Source: JAZLIT01 sp045617525 (GTDB lineage: Bacteria; Bacillota; Bacilli; Bacillales_A; Planococcaceae). Taken from it: a stretch of DNA of 10,381 nt. Numbering within the stretch: the first letter of the stretch is position 1; every line of letters starts with the position of its first letter. Below are positions 1 through 6,600 of the stretch, piece by piece. Both the position numbers and the translations under genes were made by a program. The stretch spans positions 1 through 10,381 of the forward strand of contig JAZLIT010000118.1 in the NCBI GenBank assembly GCA_045617525.1, given 5' to 3'. The notes beneath the pieces are model-generated. The model was not told where the DNA came from. It ran no database searches and saw only the letters and a program-made list of their open reading frames with translations.

Positions 1-264
1 ATTACCTTTATCGGGAATCCCCTTTATTTCACAGGTATCGCCAATAAGGGACGCGTGATTGAAACAACGGTCACCTCTCTTGAAAGCAATGTCGTCATGA
101 TCGAAGCACCTGTTTATAAAGGAAACAGTGGTAGCCCCGTTTTAAATGCTGCAGGTGAAGTCATCGGGGTCATTTACGCTACGAGTAAAACCGACGCACA
201 CGGCAAGGTCGGACTATTTATACCAATCGACGAACTGCATAAACGTTTTACGTTAGACAAATAA
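1..264 (+). CDS. Trypsin-like serine protease, C-terminal part (5' truncated by window edge)
   Basis: The frame is open from base 1 and stops at TAA 262-264, so 87 residues are visible and the N-terminus lies outside the window. Visible residues 41-46 read GNSGSP, the nucleophile-serine motif of chymotrypsin-fold (S1/HtrA-like) proteases, with the catalytic Ser at visible residue 43. It is preceded by a beta-strand segment and followed by GEVIGVIYA and GLFIPIDEL, the usual C-terminal strands of a trypsin_2 domain. The catalytic His and Asp would be upstream and cannot be checked. No PDZ domain follows, because the protein ends about 44 residues after the serine; this argues against classical HtrA/DegP and for a compact trypsin-like peptidase, perhaps with extra domains at its N-terminus. 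Family call is solid; substrate unknown. Confidence 0.8.
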   Translation: MTFIGNPLYFTGIANKGRVIETTVTSLESNVVMIEAPVYKGNSGSPVLNAAGEVIGVIYATSKTDAHGKVGLFIPIDELHKRFTLDK

Positions 265-558
265 AGGCTATATATTATTTGATAGGATATCCACTCAGTT
301 TTTGAAAAAAAGGCACAAAATCACGTGTTATTTTGTACTTGAATTGTTCAAGATTTCCACTTACCAACTTTTAAACGTTTTTAAATTCTTCGCTTTAACA
401 AAAAGAATCCGAGCAACTTGATTCCATCCTTCGAAAAACGATAGTTATAATTTGACTATTCGAATGGATTTTTAGAAGGAATTCATGGATTTAGAAAGCA
501 TGAGTATTGTTTATTAAACAGAGTATATAAAACGCGTTGGTATCGCCTTGATAGTACT
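265..558. other. AT-rich intergenic stretch without a convincing gene
   Basis: No credible coding region is seen. Small inverted repeats are present: ACAAAAT 315-321 with ATTTTGT 330-336, and CTTGAA 338-343 with TTCAAG 347-352. Neither is GC-rich or followed by a T-run, so no clear terminator for the protease gene is found. A perfect TATAAT lies at 446-451 but has no matching -35 box at 16-18 bp. Downstream of it AAGGA (476-480) precedes an 11-codon ORF at 485-517 (MDLESMSIVY and stop), with only 4 bases between them. This could be a chance leader-like ORF or debris of a lost gene; I do not call it a gene. Confidence 0.5.
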
Positions 559-709
559 CGTTGATTGGAGCGGAGTGGGACCGCGACTTCCAGGGGACTT
601 TAGCACGTGCGGAAAATCCACTAATTTTCTACCTCCGTAAAGGCAGGGAATTAGTTAGTTGGAGCCGTGCCCCCAGAAACGCGTCGGGACCACGGAGCTC
701 CAATCAACG
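559..709. repeat. Degenerate copy of a Bacillales-type dispersed inverted-repeat element
   Basis: The element is bounded by a perfect 13-bp inverted repeat: CGTTGATTGGAGC (559-571) and GCTCCAATCAACG (697-709). Inside are further paired blocks: GTGG 575-578 with CCAC 690-693, CGAC 584-587 with GTCG 683-686, GGGG 593-596 with CCCC 670-673, and CTAATTTTCT 621-630 with AGGGAATTAG 645-654 (10 bp with two G.U pairs). CCT 632-634 with AGG 641-643 closes the apex. The whole 151 bp could fold as one long imperfect hairpin. Composition is more GC-rich than the flanks. From memory, GATTGGAGCGG...GCGACTCC...GCACG...GCCGTGCCC...GAAAGCGTC...ATCAAC resembles a roughly 150-bp repeat common in Bacillus and Lysinibacillus intergenic regions; this copy is clearly diverged from that. 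Not coding. Confidence 0.6.
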
Positions 710-723
710 CCTTGTGTGAGAAA

Positions 724-761
724 GGGTGTACTGAAATTAATGACTAATTTCGGGTACACCC
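724..761. repeat. Near-perfect 38-bp hairpin between convergent genes
   Basis: GGGTGTAC (724-731) pairs with GTACACCC (754-761), and GAAATTA (733-739) pairs with TAATTTC (745-751), leaving a 5-base loop ATGAC (740-744). The only interruption is T732 against GG 752-753. The repeat sits between the end of the rightward protease gene and the leftward MBL hydrolase gene, where a bidirectional terminator would be expected. However, there is no T-tract after it on the plus strand (CAACATTTT), and only TTTCTC on the minus strand. It may be a weak or factor-assisted terminator for the MBL gene, or an unrelated structured element. Confidence 0.6.
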
Positions 762-836
762 CAACATTTTACTTAAAAGAATTAATAATTTTAGCAGGCG
801 AAGTCTTTATGGGTAATTTCGAGCCCTTCGAACAGC

Positions 837-1658
837 TTAAAGTTTAACTTCATACCTTGCAAGAATTGACGTAATCATATGATATGAATCCCATTCCCCA
901 CTTGAAAAGCGTGTAATCGGATATACTTTTGGGAACAGCTTTTTATGAATTTCTTTTTCAGTCATGCCTTGCTTACTTAGCGTCAACACATTGTCCACCA
1001 AACCCATTAAATACGCTTGCTTCTCTAAAATTGCAGCCCGCCCGTTTTGGACAATCCCGGCATGGCAACAAACAACTTCCTCAAAGTCATATGTAAGCAC
1101 ACGTTCAATCGAGTCTAGAATGGTCGGGATACTTTCAGAACGTAAAACAAGCTTCGTCTTTGGTGCCACATATAAATCACCTGAAAAAAGTTGGCCCGTT
1201 TGCTGATTATAAAAGGACTTATGATCCGCCGCATGCCCCGGTGTTGCAATAACATCCCATGTTGCAGTGCGTGACTCGAATTGCTCCCCTAAAGGCATCG
1301 CTTGAAATGACTTCCTCGTACCCCAAAATACTTTACGATAAAATGGGTAATCCGCTCTGCTAGCAACGCGATCGACTGAATCACCATTAATATAAATAGG
1401 TACACCCTTCCTTTGCGCAATATATGCAGCTCCACCTGTGTGATCCTCATGATCATGTGTTATAACAACTTGATCAAAATCCGCCGCATCAAAAAATCCC
1501 TTCATTTGCTGTAGTAACCTTTTTGCACTCGTATCGATTAACACCCCATCAACCACGAAACAATACACATTTAAACGGACTGCTTGAAATTGAACAACCC
1601 CCTCCACAAACTGCACACCGTTTTTTTCACCAGCTTGAATCGTCTTTTTAAATAACAT
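837..1658 (-). CDS. MBL-fold (metallo-beta-lactamase superfamily) metallohydrolase
   Basis: This is a 273-aa cytoplasmic protein with no signal peptide. It shows the full set of dinuclear-metal ligands of the MBL fold: H68-x-H70-x-D72-H73 in THDHEDHTGG, H142 in TPGHAADH (with H146), D161 in FSGDLY and H199 in CCHAG. The C-terminal ~60 residues (MTEKEIHKKLFP region) look like the helical tail found in many glyoxalase-II-like and RNase-Z-like hydrolases. The ATG at 1656-1658 is supported by AGGGGGT about 8 bases upstream (1665-1671). The gene lies 84 bp downstream of the rhodanese gene on the same strand and may share its transcript, but a FadR-like palindrome in that gap suggests an own promoter. 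The substrate cannot be read from the sequence. A true beta-lactamase is unlikely: no signal peptide, wrong context. An ETHE1-type persulfide dioxygenase is not supported by the motifs. Confidence 0.85.
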   Translation of the reverse strand: MLFKKTIQAGEKNGVQFVEGVVQFQAVRLNVYCFVVDGVLIDTSAKRLLQQMKGFFDAADFDQVVITHDHEDHTGGAAYIAQRKGVPIYINGDSVDRVASRADYPFYRKVFWGTRKSFQAMPLGEQFESRTATWDVIATPGHAADHKSFYNQQTGQLFSGDLYVAPKTKLVLRSESIPTILDSIERVLTYDFEEVVCCHAGIVQNGRAAILEKQAYLMGLVDNVLTLSKQGMTEKEIHKKLFPKVYPITRFSSGEWDSYHMITSILARYEVKL

Positions 1659-1671
1659 CCCTTTACCCCCT

Positions 1672-1689
1672 AAAGTGAATACTCATTCA
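1672..1689 (-). promoter_or_regulatory. Candidate TetR-family (FadR-like) operator upstream of the MBL hydrolase gene
   Basis: TGAAT (1676-1680) and ATTCA (1685-1689) form a perfect 5-4-5 palindrome. Against the B. subtilis FadR consensus as I remember it (TGAATGAMTANTCATTCA), bases 1672-1689 match 14 of the 17 specified positions, with a perfect right half ATACTCATTCA. It sits immediately upstream of the RBS, where a bound repressor would block transcription. No strong -35/-10 pair could be assigned in the gap. Another TetR-type regulator could equally use such a site. Confidence 0.4.
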
Positions 1690-1742
1690 TTTTTACTGGA
1701 TTAAAAGAGCAGACAATCAAAGATCGTCCACTCCTAATCAAG

Positions 1743-2552
1743 TTATTCCATTTCATCACCAGTAGCAACTGGATAAGTTGTAATCCAATCACTATAGCTA
1801 CCGACATACAATTTTATATCATTATAGCCTTCATTAAATAAGCTAGCAAATAACGGTGCGGCTGTTACACCTGAACCACAATAAACAATATAAGAATTAT
1901 CCTTTTTATAACGACTGGCAAGCTTCTCACTTCGAACGAATTGCGCACCATCCTTTAACTGCTCCCAATCGAAATTATGGGCAGTTGGGATATGACCAGC
2001 AATTGGATCAAGTGGCTCTACCTTGCCAATGTAACGTTCATAACTACGCGCATCCAATAACGTTGCAGAAACGCCTGCGTCAACAACCTGTTTGACATCC
2101 GAGCGTGAAGCAAGCAATGACTCCTGCCATTCAATTTCAAGTGATGTAGCTTGGGCCTCAGGCGGCTCCGCTGAAATCGGAAAACCAGCTGCAACAAGTG
2201 CTGCATATCCCCCATTTACGATTTTCACATTTTGAAAACCTGCATACATAAGCATAAACCAAGCACGCGGGGCGAACGGTGTACCACCCTGATCATAAAT
2301 AACGATAGAATCCGACAAAAGCAAACCCGAGCGCTCAAATAAAAGCTGTAATGCTGCTTTTGATGGCATTGGGTGACGCCCATCCTTGCACGTCATATCT
2401 GATAAATCATCCTCTAAATGCCAATAAACAGCCGATTCAATATGATCCTTCAAATAGTACGTGTAACCTGCTTTCGATTCAGCTAAATTAAAGCGTGTAT
2501 CAATCCACTTCACAGGTTGCTCTAACTCATGAACATCAATAAAAATAGACAA
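1743..2552 (-). CDS. Two-domain rhodanese sulfurtransferase (thiosulfate/3-mercaptopyruvate type)
   Basis: This is a 269-aa cytoplasmic enzyme with two tandem rhodanese domains. The N-terminal domain (about 1-130) lacks the catalytic cysteine and carries the structural motif GRHPMPS (58-64) typical of the family. The C-terminal domain (about 150-269) has LDARSYERYIG (166-176), GHIPTAHN (187-194), the active-site loop CGSGVTA with nucleophile Cys225, and YVGSYSDW (249-256). A CGSGVT-type loop is characteristic of mercaptopyruvate-type enzymes, so 3-mercaptopyruvate is the likelier sulfur donor, but thiosulfate is not excluded. The start is TTG at 2550-2552, chosen because AGGGGG (2562-2567) lies 9 bases upstream and no in-frame ATG follows in the first part. 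It lies 96 bp downstream of dynA and 84 bp upstream of the MBL gene on the same strand. Confidence 0.9.
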   Translation of the reverse strand: MSIFIDVHELEQPVKWIDTRFNLAESKAGYTYYLKDHIESAVYWHLEDDLSDMTCKDGRHPMPSKAALQLLFERSGLLLSDSIVIYDQGGTPFAPRAWFMLMYAGFQNVKIVNGGYAALVAAGFPISAEPPEAQATSLEIEWQESLLASRSDVKQVVDAGVSATLLDARSYERYIGKVEPLDPIAGHIPTAHNFDWEQLKDGAQFVRSEKLASRYKKDNSYIVYCGSGVTAAPLFASLFNEGYNDIKLYVGSYSDWITTYPVATGDEME

Positions 2553-2614
2553 TTCTATATACCCCCTATTTTTTTACAATAACTCACGTAAATGCAAGAT
2601 TGGTGTTAACAATA

Positions 2615-2638
2615 TGCGGGGATGAAGAATTCCCCGCA
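2615..2638 (-). terminator. GC-rich hairpin just after dynA, probable weak terminator
   Basis: TGCGGGGA (2615-2622) pairs with TCCCCGCA (2631-2638) as a perfect 8-bp stem with an 8-base loop, 10 bp beyond the dynA stop codon. On the minus strand it is followed by TATTGTTAAC rather than a clean T-run. It is therefore either a leaky terminator that lets some dynA transcripts continue into the rhodanese gene, or an RNA 3'-end stabiliser. Confidence 0.5.
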
Positions 2639-2648
2639 CAAATTTCAC

Positions 2649-5600
2649 TTATTGTAGTTGGCGATAAATTTCTTTCCATTCTGCTAAACGACTTTCTTCT
2701 TGCAATAAGCTACGTTCTGTTGCAATTTGACCTAACGCCTGTGCTTGTAGCTGGCTACGCATAATTTCCGCTTCCGCCTCAATAAACGTGCCACTCCATC
2801 CAAGTAGTCGCTCTTTTTCTACTTGTAAATAGTGCTCAGCATCTGGTTTTGTTAGTCTTTCTAACGCTTCCTTCAACTGTTCTTTCTCATTTTTCTCGAA
2901 GAAGGCTTTAACATTTCGGAAATGTGATTTAACAGATGCATATTTTTGAGGATTCTCGAACGGACCTGCGAAATCTAAAGTTGACGGTTCATCATTTTCA
3001 TAATTCATAAATGCAAAGCTATTATTTAACTCTTTTAGCGCTAATGCTTCTTCTTTAAACTTCACCTTTAATTGCTTTTGCACAAATTGCGCCAGGCGGA
3101 AATTCGTGACACGTAACTCCTGTGCAAAGTCGAATTTCAATGCATTCACAACTTCATTTAAGCCTGAAGCAAGTGCTGCTTGAGCCGCTAATTTCGAGAA
3201 TACAGACGGGTTATAACCTTCACGGAAGAAATCTGGATAACGGTAGTAAACGCGTTGCAATACATAATAAAGCAGCTCATCTAATTCCTGCTTCGCCTCA
3301 GAAACAAGCATCGATGTATTACCATCTGTAAAGCGAGATTTCACCGTCGTTTCTAGTTGTGCAAGCTCGATTAATCGTTCATCTTTACGTAATAAGTTTT
3401 GCTCCGTTTGCTCAATTAAATTACGCAGACGTTCCTCTGTCTTTTCCACTTCTTCCTGCAACGCCTGTACAGCTAATGCAGTCAGCTCATCCTTCAAGAA
3501 GTGATTAAATGCATTTTCAAATGGCGGCATCCCCGATTGGAAATCATCACCCTCAACCTTTTCACGTAGAGCATGTAAACTCGAAACCCCATAAAGACGT
3601 GGGAAACGAATACCGAATCGCTGTAATTCGGTTTGCACATAGTTTTTCACTTCTTCTTCCTCATTCATCGTTGCCGCTAAATCAATCGCATTTACAATGA
3701 AGAACATTTTATCTAACTCAAACGCATCCTTCACACGTCCAAGTTGGATTAAAAACTCACGGTCCGCCTTCGCAAACGCATGGTTGAAGTACGTAATGAA
3801 AAGAATCGCATCTGCATTCCGAATATAATCAAATGCAACACCCGTATGACGCGCATTAATTGAGTCTGCCCCTGGTGTATCAACAAGCGTTACACCCATA
3901 CGCGTTAATGGTGAATCATAGTAGAAATCAATATTATCCACGAAACAAGAACGATTCTCCTGGGCCACAAACTTCTCAAACGCTTCACGATCCACGCGAA
4001 TCGTCGTCCCTAATTTTTGCTCAAATTCGCGGAAGCCTTCGGAATATGCACGGATAAATGATTTATGCACATTTAAGCGTTCATCCGTCAGTTTTACAGC
4101 ATTCCCTTCCGCAGCTCGGTTAAATGCCTCTTCTAATGAAGTAACACGTATGCCAATCGCCTCATAGGAAGCTTGAATATCATCAAGCAACTGTTCCGCC
4201 GTTTTCAACTGAACATCTGCTGTTTCATGTGGATGCTCAGGCGTTACTGGGCGAATTTTATTAATCGCAGCAGTTGTTGGGTTTGGCGATACTGGTAGAA
4301 CTTTTGCACCCATTAATGCATTTGAAAAGCTTGATTTACCCGCACTAAATGCACCGAATAATGCAATTGTAAAGTCTTGCTTTTGAAGGCGCTCTACTTT
4401 ACTCTCAATGAATTGTGCAACCTCTTGGAAGCCCTGCACATTGCGAACGATTTTCGCCGTCTTCATTGCTCGTTTAATTACCAATTCCTTATCGACATAA
4501 GTAATATCCTGTTTACTTTGCTCAGTTACTTGAATTTCAACGACCGCTTCTTTTTTTAGCATTGCCGGATCAAATGGTCGAATTTCATTTAATGCGTGTT
4601 CAAAATCCTTCTCCCATTTCGCTTGTTGAGCTTTCATGACAGGTCGTAGCTCATTCGAAACCTGTGTCATTTGATGTCTATTAAACTGATCAAAGGCATC
4701 GGTTTGCAAAATATGTTTGATTGCATCATATTTGCCCTTCATTGCATTTAATTTTTGCGTTACAGGTGCAGACGACTGTGTAGCAACTGTTTCTAGCATT
4801 TCCTTCGAGTCTTTTAACCACTGATCTGTTTGACGCACAAACGAACGCTTTGTTGCTTCTGCCACACGGTTTGCGAAGTTAAGAACTGCATCCCCTGTAA
4901 TAAGCGCACCCTTTTGAATTTGCTCTTCGATTAAACCTATTGAAATCGTGTAATCTAACTCATCGATTCCTTGTGCACGTGACTCATCAAGTGCCCCTAC
5001 ATCTTTAAATGAAGCTTTCATCACTGATTTTAAATGCCCTGTAATTTGCGAAGAAACAACTACATTAAAACTTTCTACAAGCTCTTGCTCACGACGAACG
5101 CGCTCTTCCTCTGTTTTACGCTTCGCACTAAATAAACCGCCCACTTTAAAGCCAGGTTGTTTACTCTCTAAATAGCTACGTAGTTTATCACGTAAATCAG
5201 ATGGTGTAATTGAAGCATTTTTTAGCAGCTCTTTACGTTTTTCTTCAAAGCTTTCCACAAACTGCTCATATGAAAATAACTCCGTTTGTAAGGCTAACTT
5301 TTCATATTGCTCAATTATATCTTCGTAATTTTCCCAATCATCCTCGGATAATACTTGCTTACTTTCTTCTATACGATTTGCTCTTTCTTCTATTAAATAA
5401 GCAAGATGCTCGTCCTGTAATTTATTCAGTGTATTTTCTGCCGTGATTACTAACTTATCTTCCCAATCATTCATTGAATCCATTACGATTGTCTTTACTT
5501 TTTGGAAATCATTATGTGAGAAATCTTTTGCCTTTAATGTTGTAAAGAAAATGTCTTTCGGATAAACACCCCATGCCGCAAATGAATCGTGAACAGATTG

Positions 5601-6254
5601 CTTAAACGTATCAAATGATAATTCATCTTCTTTATGTTTATCTACTTGGTTGACGATTAAATAAACATTTTCATTATATTTCATTAACTCTTTTGTAAAT
5701 TGGAAGTTTAACTCGGACTGAACATGGTTGTAATCCATCGTGTAGAATACCATGTCCGCAATGTGTAGCGCAGATTCAGTACTCATTGCATGCGCATCAT
5801 CTGTCGAATCGACACCAGGTGTATCCATTACCGTAACGCCAAATGGTAAACTAGACCCTTTATGACCGATTTCGATTAAAGAAACAAGTTCCCCATCCTT
5901 ACTTAAATCTTTTACTTGCTGAATATCATAGCCTGCTTCAAACTTTACAGGTGATTGATCATGTAAATAAAGAATCGCATAATCCTCTTCTGCATTATGT
6001 ACCTTAACGATATTGGCACTTGTTGGAATCGGACTTGTCGCTAAAATATTTTCACCAGCTAGCGCATTAATCATCGAAGATTTCCCAGCAGAAAAATGGC
6101 CTGCGAATCCAATTACAAATTCTTTTTGCAATAACTTACGTGCAAATAAATTTAACTTTTCTACACGCTCACTATCTTCATTTTTTTGATAAATTACAGA
6201 TTGTACTGCCGATTGTTGCAATAATTGTTGTAGCTTACTTTCTAATGATGTCAT
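2649..6254 (-). CDS. dynA: Two-headed bacterial dynamin-like GTPase DynA (YpbR type)
   Basis: This is a large membrane-associated GTPase of 1201 aa, close to B. subtilis DynA (about 1190 aa), which tethers and fuses membranes and protects against pore-forming antibiotics and phage-induced lysis. Two dynamin GTPase modules lie in one chain. The first has P-loop GHFSAGKSS at residues 52-60, switch I PTS near 77-79, DTPG 144-147 and NQVD 202-205. The second has GAFSAGKSS 634-642, DTPG 792-795 and NAID 855-858. Long helical stretches follow each (about 255-590 and 880-1201) and form the stalk and membrane-binding parts. The start is set at ATG 6252-6254 because AAGGGG (6264-6269) lies 9 bases upstream. 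An in-frame ATG at 6273-6275 would add 7 residues but has no ribosome binding site and would contain this one. The fused architecture is normal for the family, not a frameshift or artefact. Confidence 0.95.
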   Translation of the reverse strand: MTSLESKLQQLLQQSAVQSVIYQKNEDSERVEKLNLFARKLLQKEFVIGFAGHFSAGKSSMINALAGENILATSPIPTSANIVKVHNAEEDYAILYLHDQSPVKFEAGYDIQQVKDLSKDGELVSLIEIGHKGSSLPFGVTVMDTPGVDSTDDAHAMSTESALHIADMVFYTMDYNHVQSELNFQFTKELMKYNENVYLIVNQVDKHKEDELSFDTFKQSVHDSFAAWGVYPKDIFFTTLKAKDFSHNDFQKVKTIVMDSMNDWEDKLVITAENTLNKLQDEHLAYLIEERANRIEESKQVLSEDDWENYEDIIEQYEKLALQTELFSYEQFVESFEEKRKELLKNASITPSDLRDKLRSYLESKQPGFKVGGLFSAKRKTEEERVRREQELVESFNVVVSSQITGHLKSVMKASFKDVGALDESRAQGIDELDYTISIGLIEEQIQKGALITGDAVLNFANRVAEATKRSFVRQTDQWLKDSKEMLETVATQSSAPVTQKLNAMKGKYDAIKHILQTDAFDQFNRHQMTQVSNELRPVMKAQQAKWEKDFEHALNEIRPFDPAMLKKEAVVEIQVTEQSKQDITYVDKELVIKRAMKTAKIVRNVQGFQEVAQFIESKVERLQKQDFTIALFGAFSAGKSSFSNALMGAKVLPVSPNPTTAAINKIRPVTPEHPHETADVQLKTAEQLLDDIQASYEAIGIRVTSLEEAFNRAAEGNAVKLTDERLNVHKSFIRAYSEGFREFEQKLGTTIRVDREAFEKFVAQENRSCFVDNIDFYYDSPLTRMGVTLVDTPGADSINARHTGVAFDYIRNADAILFITYFNHAFAKADREFLIQLGRVKDAFELDKMFFIVNAIDLAATMNEEEEVKNYVQTELQRFGIRFPRLYGVSSLHALREKVEGDDFQSGMPPFENAFNHFLKDELTALAVQALQEEVEKTEERLRNLIEQTEQNLLRKDERLIELAQLETTVKSRFTDGNTSMLVSEAKQELDELLYYVLQRVYYRYPDFFREGYNPSVFSKLAAQAALASGLNEVVNALKFDFAQELRVTNFRLAQFVQKQLKVKFKEEALALKELNNSFAFMNYENDEPSTLDFAGPFENPQKYASVKSHFRNVKAFFEKNEKEQLKEALERLTKPDAEHYLQVEKERLLGWSGTFIEAEAEIMRSQLQAQALGQIATERSLLQEESRLAEWKEIYRQLQ

Positions 6255-6263
6255 GCTTAAATA

Positions 6264-6269
6264 CCCCTT
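6264..6269 (-). promoter_or_regulatory. Ribosome binding site that decides the dynA start
   Basis: On the minus strand AAGGGG precedes ATG 6252-6254 by 9 bases (TATTTAAGC). The upstream in-frame ATG at 6273-6275 is preceded only by A/T-rich sequence without purine-rich complementarity to 16S rRNA, so the longer form is unlikely. Confidence 0.8.
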
Positions 6270-6293
6270 CGCCATAAATTAGCCATATTTTTT

Positions 6294-6302
6294 ATTTTAA
6301 CA
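6294..6302 (-). promoter_or_regulatory. Putative extended -10 promoter of dynA
   Basis: Read on the minus strand, 6302 to 6294 is TGTTAAAAT, an extended -10 element (TGn plus TAAAAT). Only weak -35 candidates (TTCAAA or TCAAAT) lie 18-19 bp upstream. Initiation would be near 6287, giving a leader of about 30 bases before ATG 6254. That again favours the shorter dynA start. Confidence 0.45.
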
Positions 6303-6343
6303 TGAATTGCTTCTTTTATTTGAAAATAATTATAAATTGGAGC

Positions 6344-6361
6344 GCATTATTAAAATAATGC
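6344..6361. promoter_or_regulatory. 18-bp perfect palindrome upstream of dynA, possible operator
   Basis: GCATTATT (6344-6351) and AATAATGC (6354-6361) are perfect inverted repeats separated by two bases. The site is about 42 bp upstream of the proposed dynA -10 and downstream of the terminator of the small Fur-boxed unit. The position fits an activator or repressor site for dynA. It is not followed by a T-run and does not match a regulator I recognise. Confidence 0.35.
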
Positions 6362-6386
6362 TTAGCAATAGCCTATTTACCACATG

Positions 6387-6416
6387 AAAAAACACACCTA
6401 TTTTAGATTAGGTGTG
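6387..6416 (-). terminator. Rho-independent terminator of the small leftward unit
   Basis: On the minus strand CACACCTA (6416 to 6409) pairs with TAGGTGTG (6400 to 6393) around an 8-base loop and is followed directly by six T (6392 to 6387). The strand orientation is clear, because the plus strand has no T-run after the stem. It ends a leftward transcript that begins upstream of 6456 and cannot belong to dynA, which starts further left. Confidence 0.85.
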
Positions 6417-6455
6417 CTAAATCGACGAATTAAATTAGGATAAAATAGTATTAAA

Positions 6456-6542
6456 TTACTTCACTGTTTTACTTATTACACGCTGTCCAATGATGCAATA
6501 AATTACGACTGTCATACCAGCAATTGCGTATAAAATGGTCAA
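6456..6542 (-). CDS. Putative 28-aa single-span membrane peptide in a Fur-boxed unit
   Basis: This small ORF on the minus strand starts at TTG 6540-6542 (or GTG 6543-6545) and stops at TAA 6456-6458. Residues 2-19 are almost wholly hydrophobic (TILYAIAG...VVIYCIIG) and the tail QRVISKTVK is basic, the pattern of a single membrane span with a cytoplasmic C-terminus. A purine-rich AAAGGG (6545-6550) lies upstream but only 2 bases from TTG, which is unusually close. An internal ATG at 6513-6515 would leave 19 residues. The ORF lies exactly between a strong promoter with a Fur box and a good terminator, which is the main reason to believe it. I do not recognise a family. The alternative is that the unit makes a regulatory RNA and the ORF is incidental. 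Confidence 0.45.
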   Translation of the reverse strand: MTILYAIAGMTVVIYCIIGQRVISKTVK

Positions 6543-6557
6543 CACCCTTTCACTAAT

Positions 6558-6572
6558 TGATAATTGTTATCA
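6558..6572 (-). promoter_or_regulatory. Fur box (7-1-7)
   Basis: TGATAAT (6558-6564), T, GTTATCA (6566-6572) matches the Bacillus 7-1-7 Fur box TGATAATnATTATCA with a single mismatch. It directly abuts the -10 box (6572-6577) of the leftward promoter and covers the expected start site near 6565. Iron-loaded Fur bound here would block initiation. PerR and Zur boxes are similar in form but differ in core bases; this one fits Fur best. Confidence 0.7.
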
Positions 6573-6600
6573 TTTTAACTTAATTGCGCACTTACGTCAA
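6572..6600 (-). promoter_or_regulatory. Strong sigma-A promoter of the small leftward unit
   Basis: On the minus strand TTGACG (6600 to 6595) and TAAAAT (6577 to 6572) are separated by exactly 17 bp. Each differs from the sigma-A consensus at one position. It faces left, away from cheX, and is overlapped at its downstream edge by the Fur box. Confidence 0.75.

Noticed and set aside
485..517. 11-codon ORF with AAGGA upstream and a TATAAT at 446-451, leader-peptide-like
   Set aside because: The RBS spacing is only 4 bases, no -35 accompanies the TATAAT, and no downstream gene on that strand would be attenuated.
659..847. 62-codon rightward ORF starting at TTG in the repeat element (internal ATG 740)
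   Set aside because: It has no RBS, its first third lies in the inverted-repeat element and its ATG in a hairpin loop, and it runs into the convergent MBL gene. No recognisable protein family.
837..1658. MBL protein as an antibiotic beta-lactamase or ETHE1-type persulfide dioxygenase paired with the rhodanese
   Set aside because: It has no signal peptide and a general MBL motif set rather than the features of either family. Proximity to rhodanese alone is not enough.
2649..6254. dynA as an accidental fusion of two GTPase genes
   Set aside because: Two GTPase heads in one chain of about 1200 aa is the normal architecture of DynA/YpbR in Bacillales.
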